From assembly GCA_013399855.1 (NCBI GenBank), contig VXAY01001313.1:1287084-1351083 (forward strand): 64,000 nt of DNA, written 5' to 3'. The DNA is from Oxyruncus cristatus (lineage: Eukaryota; Chordata; Aves; Passeriformes; Cotingidae). The position numbers were made by a program, and so were the translations under genes. Below the pieces are notes generated by a model. That model made no database searches. It saw nothing but the letters and a program-made list of their open reading frames with translations, and was not told the DNA's origin. Shown here piece after piece: positions 47,423-60,061 of the stretch; the stretch's first letter is position 1; each line of letters begins with the position of its first letter.

Positions 47423-50400
47423 CTTTTGGACTCTGCTTTAGAAAGGCAGAACTGCCACAGTTTTGTTAATTTACAGGCACGTGAGATCACCCCATCTGAG
47501 CTCAGGCAAATTTGATTCAGAAACTGAACTATATTATATTGTCATTAGTGTTCTGGAGAGCTTTCAGATGGGTTTTGAATGATTTTGTATTTATCAGCCT
47601 AAGCCATGATTTATTGCCCAAACTTTCCTGACAATGTCTGTTTTCTGGGAGACATGAGTTCTAAAAAATGAAGAGTTAAAAAAATCTACATTTATCACTT
47701 AAAATTTTTGATGGTTCATAAGGTTCTGAAACATCTAAAAATTTTTCTCAGTTTTAGTTCCAAACAGCCCTGGAAGATCTCAGACAGTACCTTTCAATGG
47801 AAACACTGAGAAATTTAGTAATCCGTCTGTTTTACGCTCAAAACCACAAACACATAGAATATTTAAAATATTTTTACGTTTAGCTATCAATAGGAGGACC
47901 TAAATAAAGAATTACCATGAGAAATGTCTCTGAAAGAACAGTTTATTTCTCCTTTTAGCAAACCACAGTTTAGGTGAACACTTATCAGGCTGCCTCCAGC
48001 TGAAGTGTGCCACTGCTGCTGTACATGGGATAAATAAAGTAAAAAAACCCAAACAAACACCTGTGACTTACGCCATTTACACATGCAGTGTTTTTTCTTT
48101 CTTTTCAGTATATTTGGTTTGTTAGTTTGCTAGCTGTTGATGGGGTGAGTTGTGTTAGTTTTGTCTTGTTGGGTTAATGATCCTTGTATTTTTTGAATTT
48201 CATCTCAATTAAGAAACTCAAAGCAAACTAAAACTTAGAGAAAGCTTCACTTTTAAACTGTATTTAGGGATTAGCATTAAGAAAGATAATTATGGAAATA
48301 AAAAGAGGATATTGGTGCTTATGTTTATGTCTTTGTCCAACATTCCTCGAGAGACTAAATTTTCTGCTTAAATTGATATCAGAAGAGATACAGTAATTAT
48401 TTAATAGTGTTCAGAATTAAGCTGAAGATATTTCATGGATTTAGTTGGTTTAGAGTTAATGCTGTTTGAAGATTATTAGTGTTTTCTTAATTAAATGTAA
48501 TTTCTACTGCTGACTAAGCTAGGACATCCAAACACATCCTTTTACATCACAGCTCTTTATTTTTAAACCTTGTCCCTTATTCTTCATAAGATTTAAACAG
48601 CAGGAGTATAATCTCCTATGTTTCTGCTTGTGCACCATCTGAAAGGCACAGATCAGTGTTATATAGCATCATGGAAAATCCCATCAGTCTTCTCTACAGA
48701 CTTTGTATTCTCTGCAGGGCCTCCTGATGTGAGGAGAGACAAGGAATAATTTTATATAGCAGCTTGTGGGAGTTTTCCCTGAGATGGGCCGAGACAGGTT
48801 CTAGAAAGGTGGTTGTTTTCCCAGCAGGGTGCTGGGCTGTTTCCAGATTTACTGGGGTAAGTGCATGTCTGGGAGGGGTGTTAGCCTCTGCGTTATGTTT
48901 TGTGTCCAACTGGCCCTCCTGCAGCCAAATAGGAGGCCGGGATGTCCCTTACCCGCTCCCCAACATGCTCCTGGCCACGTGTACCTGTGCCAAGGCCTTG
49001 CAGCTTCCTACAGCGCAGCACAAGGGACCTTCATGCCCTGCTTGTTCCTAATAGCAGCCCATCATCCACCTCCCATCTGGCTCTGTGTAACATATAAGTA
49101 CCCTGACTTGTTATTCTGAGATTTTTCTCCCAGATGTGTTCATCTTAAATGCCAGAATTGACCCTTAACACTACATTACATCCTCGCTGTTATTACATCT
49201 TCTGATGTGTTGTTAAAATACTAGTCTATTTCGGGGATGGGTGAGGAATATCTAAAGGTGCTTTTGGTAATTTAATTTTTATTTTCACTGACTGGTGAGT
49301 TGATTTTAGTGAGAATGGAAGCAGATAAGATTGTGAGCACAGAGAGTGACTTCAGCTATTCCAGAGCTAAGTCAGCTCTTCCATGTAACCAGTGGGAGGG
49401 TTACATTTTAAACTCATGAAGATAACCCTGAAAAGACTAGATTAGTTCTGATGTGTTATTCCAGCCTTTACCCATTATACAAGCAGCAGATGGTTCATCA
49501 TGTTATATTTTATTGACCTACAGGAAGTGATAGAAGAGGTGTTTTTGTCACTCCTACTTGCTACAAAGCTTATAAAAGTTGCTTTTAGCTGTTAACCAGT
49601 GACTTTAAATTGGGTATCTGTCTTGTTTAATGAGGAGAGGAAAAAAGTAAAAATAAAAAATCAATGAAAGTGGGGTTTGTAAATATGTTATCTGAATCCC
49701 CTGGGCTTATTAGGTAGGATAGTCTTGTAGACAGCAAGATCCTTATGGAAATCCTTGAGGTAATTTCATGCAGTGTTGTTCCATACTTGTAATTCTTTGG
49801 CTGTGCAGATGATTTCCTATCTGACCAGACTAAGTAAATCGGGTGAGTCACCCATTAAGAGGATTAAGTGCTTCTGGCTAGAAGAAAGCAGAGACCAAGC
49901 TTTTATGTGTGGTGTGGAATTGAGCTAGTATGATAAAAGAAATGCAAAAAAACAATCTAATTTTAATTTCTGACATGCTTAGATAACAGAAGAATTTGAA
50001 GCTGCTCTATTTTAATGGGAAACATAAATGGCTTACAAAGGACCATTCAGGGGTAAATCAAGTTTAGAATATAAACTAAGTACCTTAAAGCAACCTTTGT
50101 AACTTTTCTATGAGTTGTTCTCCAGAAACAAATGTCGTCTGGAGCTGTCAGTCTCCTGAATGTTTTATGGCCTTAAAAAGCTATGTCAAAAATGTGAACT
50201 TTGACAAAATTGTAACCTCAGGGCATAGGAACTCCACTCTTTTGCTTGTACAGAGAAGTGGTTCTGTCTGAGCCAAGTGCGGACAAATGGAGACTGGGAA
50301 ATGTGGCTGCGGGTAGTGTAAGTGTAGACAAAACCCATCAGATGTGCAAGTGGTGTAGTTCAGTAAAATCTACAGATCAGCCATAAAGAGGGAAGGAACT

Positions 50401-51620
50401 TATGAATTTAAAATATTCATTTCAATAAGGAGGGCACAGCTTGCACTTACATGTGAAGGACTGAAGAAACAGGGATGAACAGACAGAAGAATAGACTCTT
50501 AACAACTAGTAAGAATCCTGTTTCATATCCAGCTTTGATCTGTTTGGCCACCCTGAACCTTCAGGGGAAAGTTGCGTATATTTAAATAGTTTCTGAATGA
50601 TGGAGACTCACAGGAGTGGCTCTACTCTGCAAATTGCTTGACAGGTTATATCCCCGAAGAAAATTTTTCAAAGGTGAAGAGCTCTGAGGTAAGGTATTTA
50701 ATTACCCTGGAGTAGGTTTTTATAGCCTAACTTGTAGCAAATGGCTATCCAACTTTACTATTCCTCCATGTGCACCTTGAATAGGTCATCACTGAGTGCT
50801 TTATGCTTCAAATCTCATAGTTTACAGGAGGATTGCTGGTGCTGACTTGTGTTTTCTTACTGTATTAAACAAGCAAGGTGCCCCCATTCCACACAAAAAA
50901 CCCAAAATATAAATGTCAGCATACTTCAACAACCCAGAAAAGAGAGTTAATTTCAAAAGGCCTCTTGGATAATAGTTGCTACTTTGGGTAAGACTCTTCA
51001 AGAGCAGGCAAAGTTCGAGGCCAAGGCAACTATGGGCCTTTTAGAGGCCTCATGCTTCAGTCTATCATTTTTACTGTAAAGAGGCACAGTGCTGCCTAAA
51101 GAAATAATGCTCAGCAAGGTTTGGTTGGCACTCTGTATTTTTCAGCTGGGAAATTTCTTGTCAGCTGTGTAACAGCTTCCACTGACTGAGCAGAGAAATC
51201 CAGTCCAGCCAAAGCCAAGAGAAAGAAGCAAAAAGTAATTGACTTAGAGTAATGCCCATGTCTTCTGAAAGCTTGCTGTAGTAAAGAGTAGAGCAAATCT
51301 GCTTAAACATTATTTCTACTTAAGTGTATTTTGAGTTGCTGAAGAAATGAAGACAAACAGCAATAAATCAGGGACTGAATGAAACATGCATTTGATCCAA
51401 TTTTCCCACGCATCCCGGCAGCTTTTACTAAAACAGTTTGGTGTTGGCATTTATCTCTTTCATCCAACAAAGCTTTGCCTTCTAAATGCAAAATAATTTT
51501 TTTTTTTTTTTCTGGTCTGCCACAAAAGCAGTTTATTATAAAACCTCAAAGCTTGGGGCGGGCTCAGAATGGGAACAGAACAAACCTCTCCTCTATTTTT
51601 GTACCATCTTCATGCTACCC

Positions 51621-51700
51621 TTTGCCCAGACAAGTTGTGGATGCCCCATCCCTGGAAGTGTTCAAGGCCAGGCTGGAGCAACCTGATCTAGTGAGTGGCA
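51621..51700 (+). mobile_element. CR1 LINE fragment, internal part of 3' end, sense
   Basis: The phrases TTTGCCCAGACAAGTTGTGG, ATGCCCCATCCCTGGAAGTG, TTCAAGGCCAGGCTGGAGCA and ACCTGATCTAGTG give the sense CR1 tail. It lacks the block TTGGATGGGGCTTT that should precede GAGCAACCTG (present, mutated, in the copy at 11.0 kb) and loses similarity right after GATCTAGTG, so the terminal octamers are absent or unrecognisable. It lies inside a 184-codon plus-strand frame that I do not regard as a gene. Confidence 0.92.
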
Positions 51701-53345
51701 ACGAGCTGGACAAAATGACAGGAGTTTGGTGGTCAGAGACCCAATCACAGTTTCTTGGAGGAGGTGGCAGGCTGTCTTGTGTTGGAAATCCAGCCTCCTT
51801 GGGCCATATCTCTTCTCATATGGTGCAGCCACATCCTGGTGTCCTTGAAATGTATATCCTTGCACCTAATCCCCATGTTCCATCTTCCTTGGCTGTAGGA
51901 ATGGGTCTGATTGTCCACTCCATTAGGGTCTGAGCACTGTATTGTGAGCTGTGAGTTATTCAGAGCCCAAATGGAGTCAATGCAAGACTGAGGAGGTTCC
52001 AGCTCAGGAAGTGTTGTTTATATGTGTTAGCCGTGTAGTGTGCTTGGACTTGAAATGCAATAGCAGGGAGAAAAATACTCAGGATCAGAAAGGGGAGAGC
52101 AAATAATGAAAAATAGAGTGGTGGCTATAGGAAGTATTTTATCTCGTATTCTTGGAGAAAAGCCCTGCAGAGCTGTGGAGATGTTGACTTCAAGTCAGTT
52201 CTTTTTTTTTGTTAACTGTGAGGTTAACTGCAACGCTGTGTGAAGTCTCCCTGCACCCATGGGCAGCAGCTTGAGACCTGAGAGCTCAGGGCATGGCTGG
52301 CTGGTGCCAGGATTCCTCCAAACTGTACTGCTTCATTTACCCTCCTAAGCAGGCAGGTCTTGGTCACCTTGTTCACCAAATGACAGCTTGGGGCAAACCA
52401 TGGTAATTTTCTATATGAGCTTTGCTTTGAGGGACTTTGTGGATGTCACGAAACACGCCTGAGTTGCCCAGGTATTTTTCCTAAATACTGTAGCCATATT
52501 GAGAGCGTATTTCCTATTTAAGAGCTGGATGTGCACTTGAATTGTTTAGCAAAGGTTTTCTGAGTAATAAAAGAACAGTTGAGAAACCCAGTGTGCGTTG
52601 GTGATATACAGAACACAGGTATGTTATGTCAGCTACGTTATTCGTTACAGATTGTTCAGCTGGATCTAATATACTTCCTTTCCTTCTCTTGAGAAAAGAC
52701 CAGAGAATAGGTTCTACAGGATATTTCTGTTTGATTTCTTGTCTCACTGAATGGGGTTTACACTTGAAAATTATAATCTGCTGCAGATAAACTTCGTGAA
52801 AATGGCCTATTCCCTTATGTCAACCTGCTATTATTTTCTCTCCCCTTATAGTATACCATCTTCTTTTTTTTTTTCTTTTTTTTTTTTCAACCTTCAAGGA
52901 GTAGAAGAGTATTCTTTCATTCCCAAGCTACAACTCATTACCCTAGGAGCATCTTGCATCCAGAGCTCTGCAAGGTGAGGCATCAAGGGGAATTTGCACT
53001 GCTGTTGGAGCAGAACAGACAGAAAAGCTGCTGTGCTGTCATTTTAAACAGCTGTATCTTCTCTTCAGCAAAGTAAATAGACCTGTGGAGGATCAACGGC
53101 AGTGAAAAGATGGTTTCTTCACCCTACTATTGCTAGAAAATGTTATTCTTTTTTCTTTTTGAATTAATGGTTTAAATCCTTTCCTCCCAGAGCAGTGAGG
53201 ACTGGGAAAATGGAGAACAGGGCACCTTGAAGTGTGTCAAAATTAGGATTTGCTCACCTCTCAGTGTTGGAGGCTCAATGGCAGTGAGCTGTGTCTCCAT
53301 CCAGCTGTTGGCAGAGCCCTCAGAGCCCATGCAAGACACAGTCAG
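51701..53345. other. unannotated noncoding stretch
   Basis: Unique sequence. A T-rich tract with two long T runs covers 52861-52887. No gene or interspersed repeat recognised. Confidence 0.5.
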
Positions 53346-53425
53346 TAGATCAGATAATTCAGTATCACCTGCTCTTTCATACCCATAGATCAGATAATTC
53401 AGTATCACCTGCTCTTTCATACCCA
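53346..53425. repeat. perfect 40-bp tandem duplication
   Basis: The unit starting TAGATCAGATAATTCAGTAT and ending CTTTCATACCCA is present twice head to tail (53346-53385 and 53386-53425) without a mismatch. Identity over 40 bases implies a recent duplication or an assembly artefact. Confidence 0.96.
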
Positions 53426-56400
53426 CTTTGCTGGTAGCTCTACACTAAACGGCAAGAGCGAAACCTCCAAATAAGCAGCTGTCATAAACGTGGCTCTATC
53501 AACATGTATAAATGTAGGTGGTTTCTTGTTCTTGATTGTTCCATTTGGCATCCTTGGGCATTCTCCTTTTCCTCTTCTGCTGCTTCAGCCAGTATCTCTG
53601 GGGTGTTCAATGTTGCTTCCCCATGCTCCCAGTGAGGGCAGCATGGGCTGGCTCTGCCTGGCACGAGCTGTGAGTGCTGTCTGTGGCATGGTCTGAAAGC
53701 TTGACCCCTCACCTTGTACCTGCCCTGGGGCTCCTGGGCCCTCTCTGCCAAACCTGTGCTTTCCCAGCCCTTGACTGCAAGCCAAAGGGCCCGTGGGACT
53801 AATACTTGGTTATTTGCCAGGTGGCACTTGAAGCAGTGTGCATGGTAGTGCTGCATGTGAATTTACAGCCCAGCAGAGCTGTTCTCGTTACCCTCTCTGA
53901 CTTTGGAAGAGAAACCAACTGCCTTCACCTTGGCAGCTGGAAATAACAGACCCACCCCGAGCTCCTTCAAGAAGTGATAACACTTCTCTTCCCTGCTCAC
54001 CTTCCCCTCAGATGCTTGAGGCTGTTATCAGTTTGAGGTACTTGAATTAGACAATCCCTGTGTTTATTCTTTGAGTGTTTTCTCCCATTTCTTTGGTCTG
54101 GCTTTCTCAAGGTGATATTTGAAATAAATTATATCTTGAGGTGCTTCAATATTGAATGCTTTCCTCCCAGCAAACTGTGGGAAGGCATAGGCACAAACAT
54201 ACACATTTTCTATTTTGATGTTTGTTGCAGTAAGTGATATCTTTTCTTCCTCATTGGTTATTTTTATCTGCTTACCCATTTTCCTCCTCTGCTACACCGC
54301 AGCTTTTCTAACCCTCCTCCCTTTCTGTAGCAAAAAGGACACAGACGAAGGGATCGTTTTCCAGCTTTAGCCAAGTTAACATGTTTCAGTTGTCCTTTTC
54401 AAAAGTGAGATTGCCAAAGGTAAAGGAAAAAAAAAGGCAGGAAAAAGCATGACCGATTCTATTATATAGAATAGAAGTGAAAACTTTTAAGGTTTAGGTT
54501 GTTAAACTCTCTGCTGTGGAATTTTCTGGTGAGGGGCTGGGAGTGGACTGTATAAAAAAAACTATTGAAAAAGTGAGCATTTGTTGTGAAAAACATAAGC
54601 TGGAGAATTCAGTATTCTCCAGCATTTGGATGATTAGCAAGAAAACAGTTGCAATATTTCTGTGAATAACACAAAGATTTTCAGGCAGAATTTGTCTTAT
54701 TGCTATCGCTGCTTCTGGAACTTATTACGCTCTATTCATATTCAATAGATTACATGAATGTAGTTAGAGATCAAAGGTTACTAAGAATCAGGAACAACCA
54801 GAAGATGGATTCTTGTCTTCCAGAGCTGGCATTTTACCCAGTGCTCTTTTCTTGCTGGAAAAGAGACATTTTATTGTTTGCTGAATCATTCAGTAGCTGA
54901 AGGTTTGAGCCAAATGTGTCCACCGTACGTTACCCGCTCATGAACGGAGTATTTCAGCTCCCCCAAAAACTCTGTGACAATCTGTGACAAGGAAGGTTTA
55001 TGTTCCTGGTGAAGCTGGCAATGTTTGACTTTGCAGGAAACTGAAAGGTTGCTGAGGAATGGTTGGCTTCTCCAAAGGCAGGGCAACACTCGAGGATGAA
55101 GTGAAGCTCATAACACCCCAGGATTTTTACAATGCACTACCCCAGCGTCACAGATTTGTTCGTCTGTATCCATCTGCTTCCCACTTTAGACCTAGCTAGG
55201 TGACACAATGTAGCATTTTATTTTCTTGTTGTAGGGCTTGAGAAATTCATGGCCAGTTACTGATGCTTATTTATATTTGGATATAAACACTATATCAAAT
55301 GGGTTTTTACTGCCATTTGTTCCAATAAAAAAGTAAAAATATATAATCTAAATGTAAATTTGTCAGTGAATAAGAGGGGACCACAAAAAAATATCTGCAA
55401 AGGTAGCAATCTTGCTGAACATGAAATACTATAGTAAGTATTATAAATGCGTACAGAAAGAGAAATGGAAGAAAATGCATTTATTTGGGGGAAAAAAAAC
55501 TTGCAAAGGAGTAGACAATTGTACTGCATCCTGTCAGAACATAATATAATAACCTCTCTTGATTCTAAAGGAAAGGCTTTCAAGGTAATTTTCTATAGCT
55601 TCTAAAGCAGTAAACAAAAAAAAAACCCTAAGAATGAAACATGTGTTACTTCTCTCGGGAGTGTCTGCAACTTTAGGCTTTCCCAAAACCCTCGTTGGTA
55701 GAACTTCTTGACTATTATGTTAGGGAAGAGTGTATTTGCCACTAAGCTCATCTTCAGAAGAGCCAAGCAATAATAAGATACTTGAGGCAACAGGAAGCTT
55801 TTCAGCAGCATAGAGCATTGCAGCATGCTGCTTGTAAGAGTCTGCATGACTCTGTGCAGCCCAGTAAGATTGGCTTGTGCCCGTCTTTGCCAGCGAGCTG
55901 GTCTGGAGCTTTCATTGTGCAGCACTATTTGTAGCAGACTCAGTGTTAGCCATATCAGTCTCTTCCACTTGAGCATTTTGCCACTGTGCCTTTCAGATTG
56001 CATAAGGATAACACAGTGTGATTATGCAGAAAGCTGGTGGGAACCTTCTGGGAAAATGCATCTGACTAATTTTGAAGAAATCACTCAGGGGTAGGCTTCC
56101 AGGCAGTCTTTGTGGCTGCTGGAAAGGGAAATAGGGCATGGGGTCGAGGGAGGAGAGATGTTCAATCTCAACAAATGCAGAAGGAACAGTTATCTAAATG
56201 TAACTTCATTCAAAATCTTAAAAGCAAGCCTGCAAAGGCTTTCTGTGTTAAAACTGTGTCCTTCCCTGTGCTCAGACAGGCTTAATGGTGCTGCAGGAAA
56301 ATGCATTACTGTTCACCTTCATGCTAGTTGAGACTCTGTGTAATTGCAGGAGAACAGATCTCCCTTGGTCCCAAAGGGTACTACTGAACAAGCACAACTA

Positions 56401-56787
56401 ATGAAACTGCTTTCTTCCAGACTTCTGTCACTGGGTCACTTCAGTTATAGGTGGATTTTTTTGCTGGCTCCACATGTACCAAAATGATATCTCTGCCTTT
56501 TTTAACTCCCAAAAGCCTTTCCTGTTTTCCCCACACTGAGTATTTGTCAGGATTCACATGCAGAAAACAAATATCTGCATTGACCATCCTCTGGGTTTTG
56601 TTAACTGCCAGCTTTCACTGCCTAACTTCCTACTTCTGTAACACTCTCAGGAAATTACTGATCTTTGAGAGGCGGGAAATACGGGCATGTTCATGTAGCA
56701 TCATTGTGTGTTTCCTGTACCATCAAAATCCCTTCCCTTCTTCCTACTGCTGCATGAATAGACTGGTTCCACAGTCCAGTAACCGCA
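53426..56787. other. unannotated noncoding stretch with GC-richer patch
   Basis: 53580-53800 is GC-rich with CTG/CAG phrases (for example GGGCAGCATGGGCTGGCTCT) and is open in frames on both strands. A 10-bp direct repeat TCTGTGACAA TCTGTGACAA lies at 54971-54990. No gene supported. Confidence 0.5.
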
Positions 56788-56861
56788 GTGGTGTTGGATC
56801 AAGGGTTGGACTTGATGATCTCAGAGGTCCTTTCCAACCCGTCTGATTCTATGATTCTATG
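56788..56861 (+). mobile_element. CR1 LINE fragment, 3' terminal, sense
   Basis: GGTGTTGGATCAAGGGTTGG, ACTTGATGATCTCAGAGGTC and CTTTCCAACCCGTCTG lead into two octamers ATTCTATG ATTCTATG. Only the last 75 or so bases are recognisable. The octanucleotide ATGAATAG occurs at 56754-56761 and again at 56859-56866 and may be a target-site duplication, which would put the insertion start at 56762; the bases 56762-56787 are not recognised as CR1. Confidence 0.93.
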
Positions 56862-57448
56862 AATAGCAAGTGTGTTCAGCAGTTGTGTGAGGATCTGCAG
56901 TTGGGTGTATCCATGAGTGTCTTTTGTACCAAGTGAGCTGCATCTCAGAAATAAACTTGGGGAACCTGTGCAGAGCACCTGTCTGATCCTCTGTGGCCTA
57001 CAGCCAGGTCAGCAATTTGTGAAAAGCACATGCTTTTGATACTTATAGACGTTAAAATGACTATTTCTCAACTTTGAAATGTTGGTTGAAAACATTAATT
57101 ATAGGATGCTTCAGGAGCTGCTTTCTAGAAGCTTTGCTACCTGTAAATACACCTTTATATGTTTAACCCCCATATGAAGGAACAAACCATGCTTGATTTA
57201 GGGGTATTTCCATGCAGCAGCATTAATTGTGGAGGGTGAAGGTTCTAGCCACCTAAACTGTAGATACTTATTTATCCCATCTGATTTCATTTCAGGATGG
57301 GTTTTGGTCCTTTCCTTAGCACATAGCCATAGTTTTTGCTGCTCCAATGTCAGGTAGAAACAATGCTGAGATTAAAGAGCAGTTTGACCATGCAGGTTAT
57401 ACATATCCATTTTTCTTTATTCTAGATTGGAACAGTAGATTAGAATAA

Positions 57449-57500
57449 TGTAATATAGTATAATGCATAATATAATAATATATATATAATATAATAAAAG
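57449..57500. repeat. TA-rich low-complexity tract
   Basis: AATGTAATATAGTATAATGC, then ATAATATAATAATATATATATAATATAATAAAA-like sequence, almost only A and T. Confidence 0.8.
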
Positions 57501-58022
57501 TATTGGCTTTTGTAATTTGTAAAATTATTCAGAAGATGCACCAAAGATTTTAAAGCAGAACAAATATCAAAGCAAAAGGGAGTTCTAGCTACCAGAGTTA
57601 GTGATATATTTGAATAGGATTCTTTTGGTTAACACCAGTTGTTCACATTCTCAAAGTTTTCAGTCTTGTGTGTTTTAGATAGTAATGCATTGAAAGATTA
57701 ACATATTTAGGTTTTCACACCATAGTCTCATTTGGATACACTTGAGCAAATAAACTAATTTTAGGCTGACTTTAGAAAAAGTATTTATCAAAATCTTCTG
57801 AAGGCTACCACTGGCAGTATCACCTCAGAAAAACTTAGATTTTGCTGGACAACTACATTGCTCTAAACAAGAACGGAAATGCGTTTTTCCCCAAGTTCTT
57901 AAATCATTCCTTTCTTCATTATATTTTTCTTATTTTTTCCTTTTGACATTCTAATGATGAATCTGGTGTCCGCAAGAGGAGCTTTTATCACTTTATTTTG
58001 ATGGCGAAATTCTTCTGGCAAG

Positions 58023-58044
58023 TAACCAGTAATTAACCAGTAAT
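58023..58044. repeat. short tandem duplication TAACCAGTAAT
   Basis: TAACCAGTAAT is followed immediately by TAACCAGTAAT. Confidence 0.88.
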
Positions 58045-58083
58045 TTTTAATTAATTTCAATATTTTTACTATTTCTCATTATT

Positions 58084-58140
58084 TACTATTAAACTAAGCC
58101 ATACTCTATTAAACTATTTGCTATTAAACTAAGCCATATT
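58084..58140. repeat. 35-bp-period imperfect repeat
   Basis: CTATTAAACTAAGCCATA occurs at 58086-58103 and 58121-58138, with a third partial CTATTAAACTATT between them (from about 58106). Two rounds of local slippage or duplication would explain this. Confidence 0.88.
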
Positions 58141-60030
58141 CTTCCTGTGGTAGTATTTGTCCACCAAAAGATCTCCTTTGTTTCCAGGAGCACTAGTGAC
58201 GATTCATTCATTTCTGCAAGACAGCAGATCTTTCAGTCAGAATAAACTCATGTACTGCATGTTAGCAAACATTAGGTGTTTTTTCTCCTACAAAAGCAAA
58301 AGTATATTTGTCCCACGTGCTGATGACATGACTACTGTGAAGAATTTTTTCTCCTTTCAAGATAGAGGAGGACTTGGAAATTTTTATCTCTCAGTGCAGA
58401 GGAACACCAGCCGCACGTCCTAGAAGTTCAAGAAGTACATTCAACACAGGGAATGTGCATCAAGGCCTTTCCTTCTTCCATAAAACTTTTGGTTTTTTTT
58501 CTTTAATTCTCCCTCATCTGACTGCAGAGCAATGTGGTTGGAGGTCGTGCCACGTCAGAGGCAAAGGTTTTAAGGTTTTAGCCATTGTTGACATTGCTGT
58601 CGCACTTCAAGGCCCCTCAGCCTGGCATCTGTGAGACCAAATGCTTCCATGAATGCTGAGGGTGGCACTGAGACAGCAAGGCAGAGTCAGACCAAGAGTG
58701 CTGAACATGTTTGTCCCTGTTGTGTTGGCTGTTGTTCCTTCTTTTTCTGGGCAGGTGCTTTAGTGTCTTGCCTTTAAGGACAGCACTTAATTTTGATTTG
58801 TGTGGAATAGCATGGAAATGGAGATCGAAGTGATGGGCTACTGAATTGTGACTCCTTTATCTCTTATTAGAGGTGTTAGTTCACATCTTGATGAAGGATC
58901 TATTAACGTGATCACAGAAATAGAATAGATTTAACTCTTTTAAAATGCCTTTTATCATTTTCCTCATGCCATAAAGTATGAATTATTGACAAACCCCAGG
59001 CCTTCTGTCACACCTACTTCTCTGGTTTAATAGCCCTCTCCTACAAGCCCTTGTTGCTATAAGGCTGCATTTCACAACTACAATGCTTTATATATTGTAA
59101 TAAGTGACATAGACTCAAGGCAGCCCAAAAAAGTCAGTGTGCTGGCAATTAATAAGTTCGAAATCTTCCCTTAAGCAAAAATTTTTGAGGGTATAAGGCA
59201 ACCAAAGTGTTGACAAGAGTGACAAAGATGCTCAGGAGGTAATTCCCATGCTACCTACTATTTAAAATGCATTATTGGATGAGGGATTTGCCTAGAAGTG
59301 AGTAAAATATTGCGTGTGTGCTGCAGAGAGATAGATTTCTCAGATATAGATTATCATATTTTATTGACAGTTTTAGTTGAAAGTAAACAAACCTACATCT
59401 TATGATGATTTCCTTCTAAGTATAAAATTGGCAGTAAGAATGATGATGTCTTAAATGTGTAAGAACCCAGATGTTCTCGTGCAACAACTTGAAATGAAAA
59501 ATCTAGGGAGGAAAAAACCCAAGCAACTTCCCATTACTTCTTTCTTACAATAACAACTTCTGTTTTGTATTTTTAGTGTGCATAGAGCTGTCAGGATTAT
59601 TAAAAAAAAAAGGAAAATCAAAACTTAAGTCTTGGGAATTGAACTTTCTGTGTAAACTAATGAGATGTTGGTATCATTTATTTCAGAGGCATTAACTATC
59701 CAGTAGGACAACTGTCCATCTAAAAAGCATTTGCAATCACAGGTATATCAACATGTATATTTGTTGTAACAGTAATCAAAAATTTAGTAAAGCTGCATTT
59801 ATTCACTGAATATTAATGTTGATAATAACAAAGCATACATTGTTAATGTGCAATAAAGTGAAATAATATAAACATATAAGGTAGTGTTTGACAGGAGCTG
59901 CTAGAAAGTGTCAGAGAGAAATGGGTCCAGGTATAAACCAATTCTTGCTATCTTAAAACAGTTGCCAGAGGTTGTTTTAGAAGAGTATTAATGCTAACAC
60001 CACGCTGAAGTAAAACAGTTGTTCAAAACC

Positions 60031-60061
60031 TTTTTTTCTCTTTTTTTTTCTTTTTTTTTTT
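60031..60061. repeat. T-rich tract
   Basis: T runs of 7, 9 and 11 separated by CTC and C. Confidence 0.88.

Larger units (their letters stand above)
31575..51620. other. unannotated noncoding stretch (20 kb)
   Basis: No gene and no interspersed repeat recognised over 20 kb. Contents are low-complexity A/C tracts, homopolymers, three short tandem duplications and one 10-bp hairpin, most listed separately. Other T runs lie at 51497-51511 and an A run near 35942-35955. A GC-richer patch at 43190-43420 is open in overlapping frames on both strands without any domain. Longest frames reach about 144 codons (32041-32475, minus) and are unremarkable. Confidence 0.5.

Noticed and set aside
51379..51933. 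184-codon plus-strand open frame
   Set aside because: It runs through a poly-T tract (poly-Phe) and a CR1 fragment; no domain.
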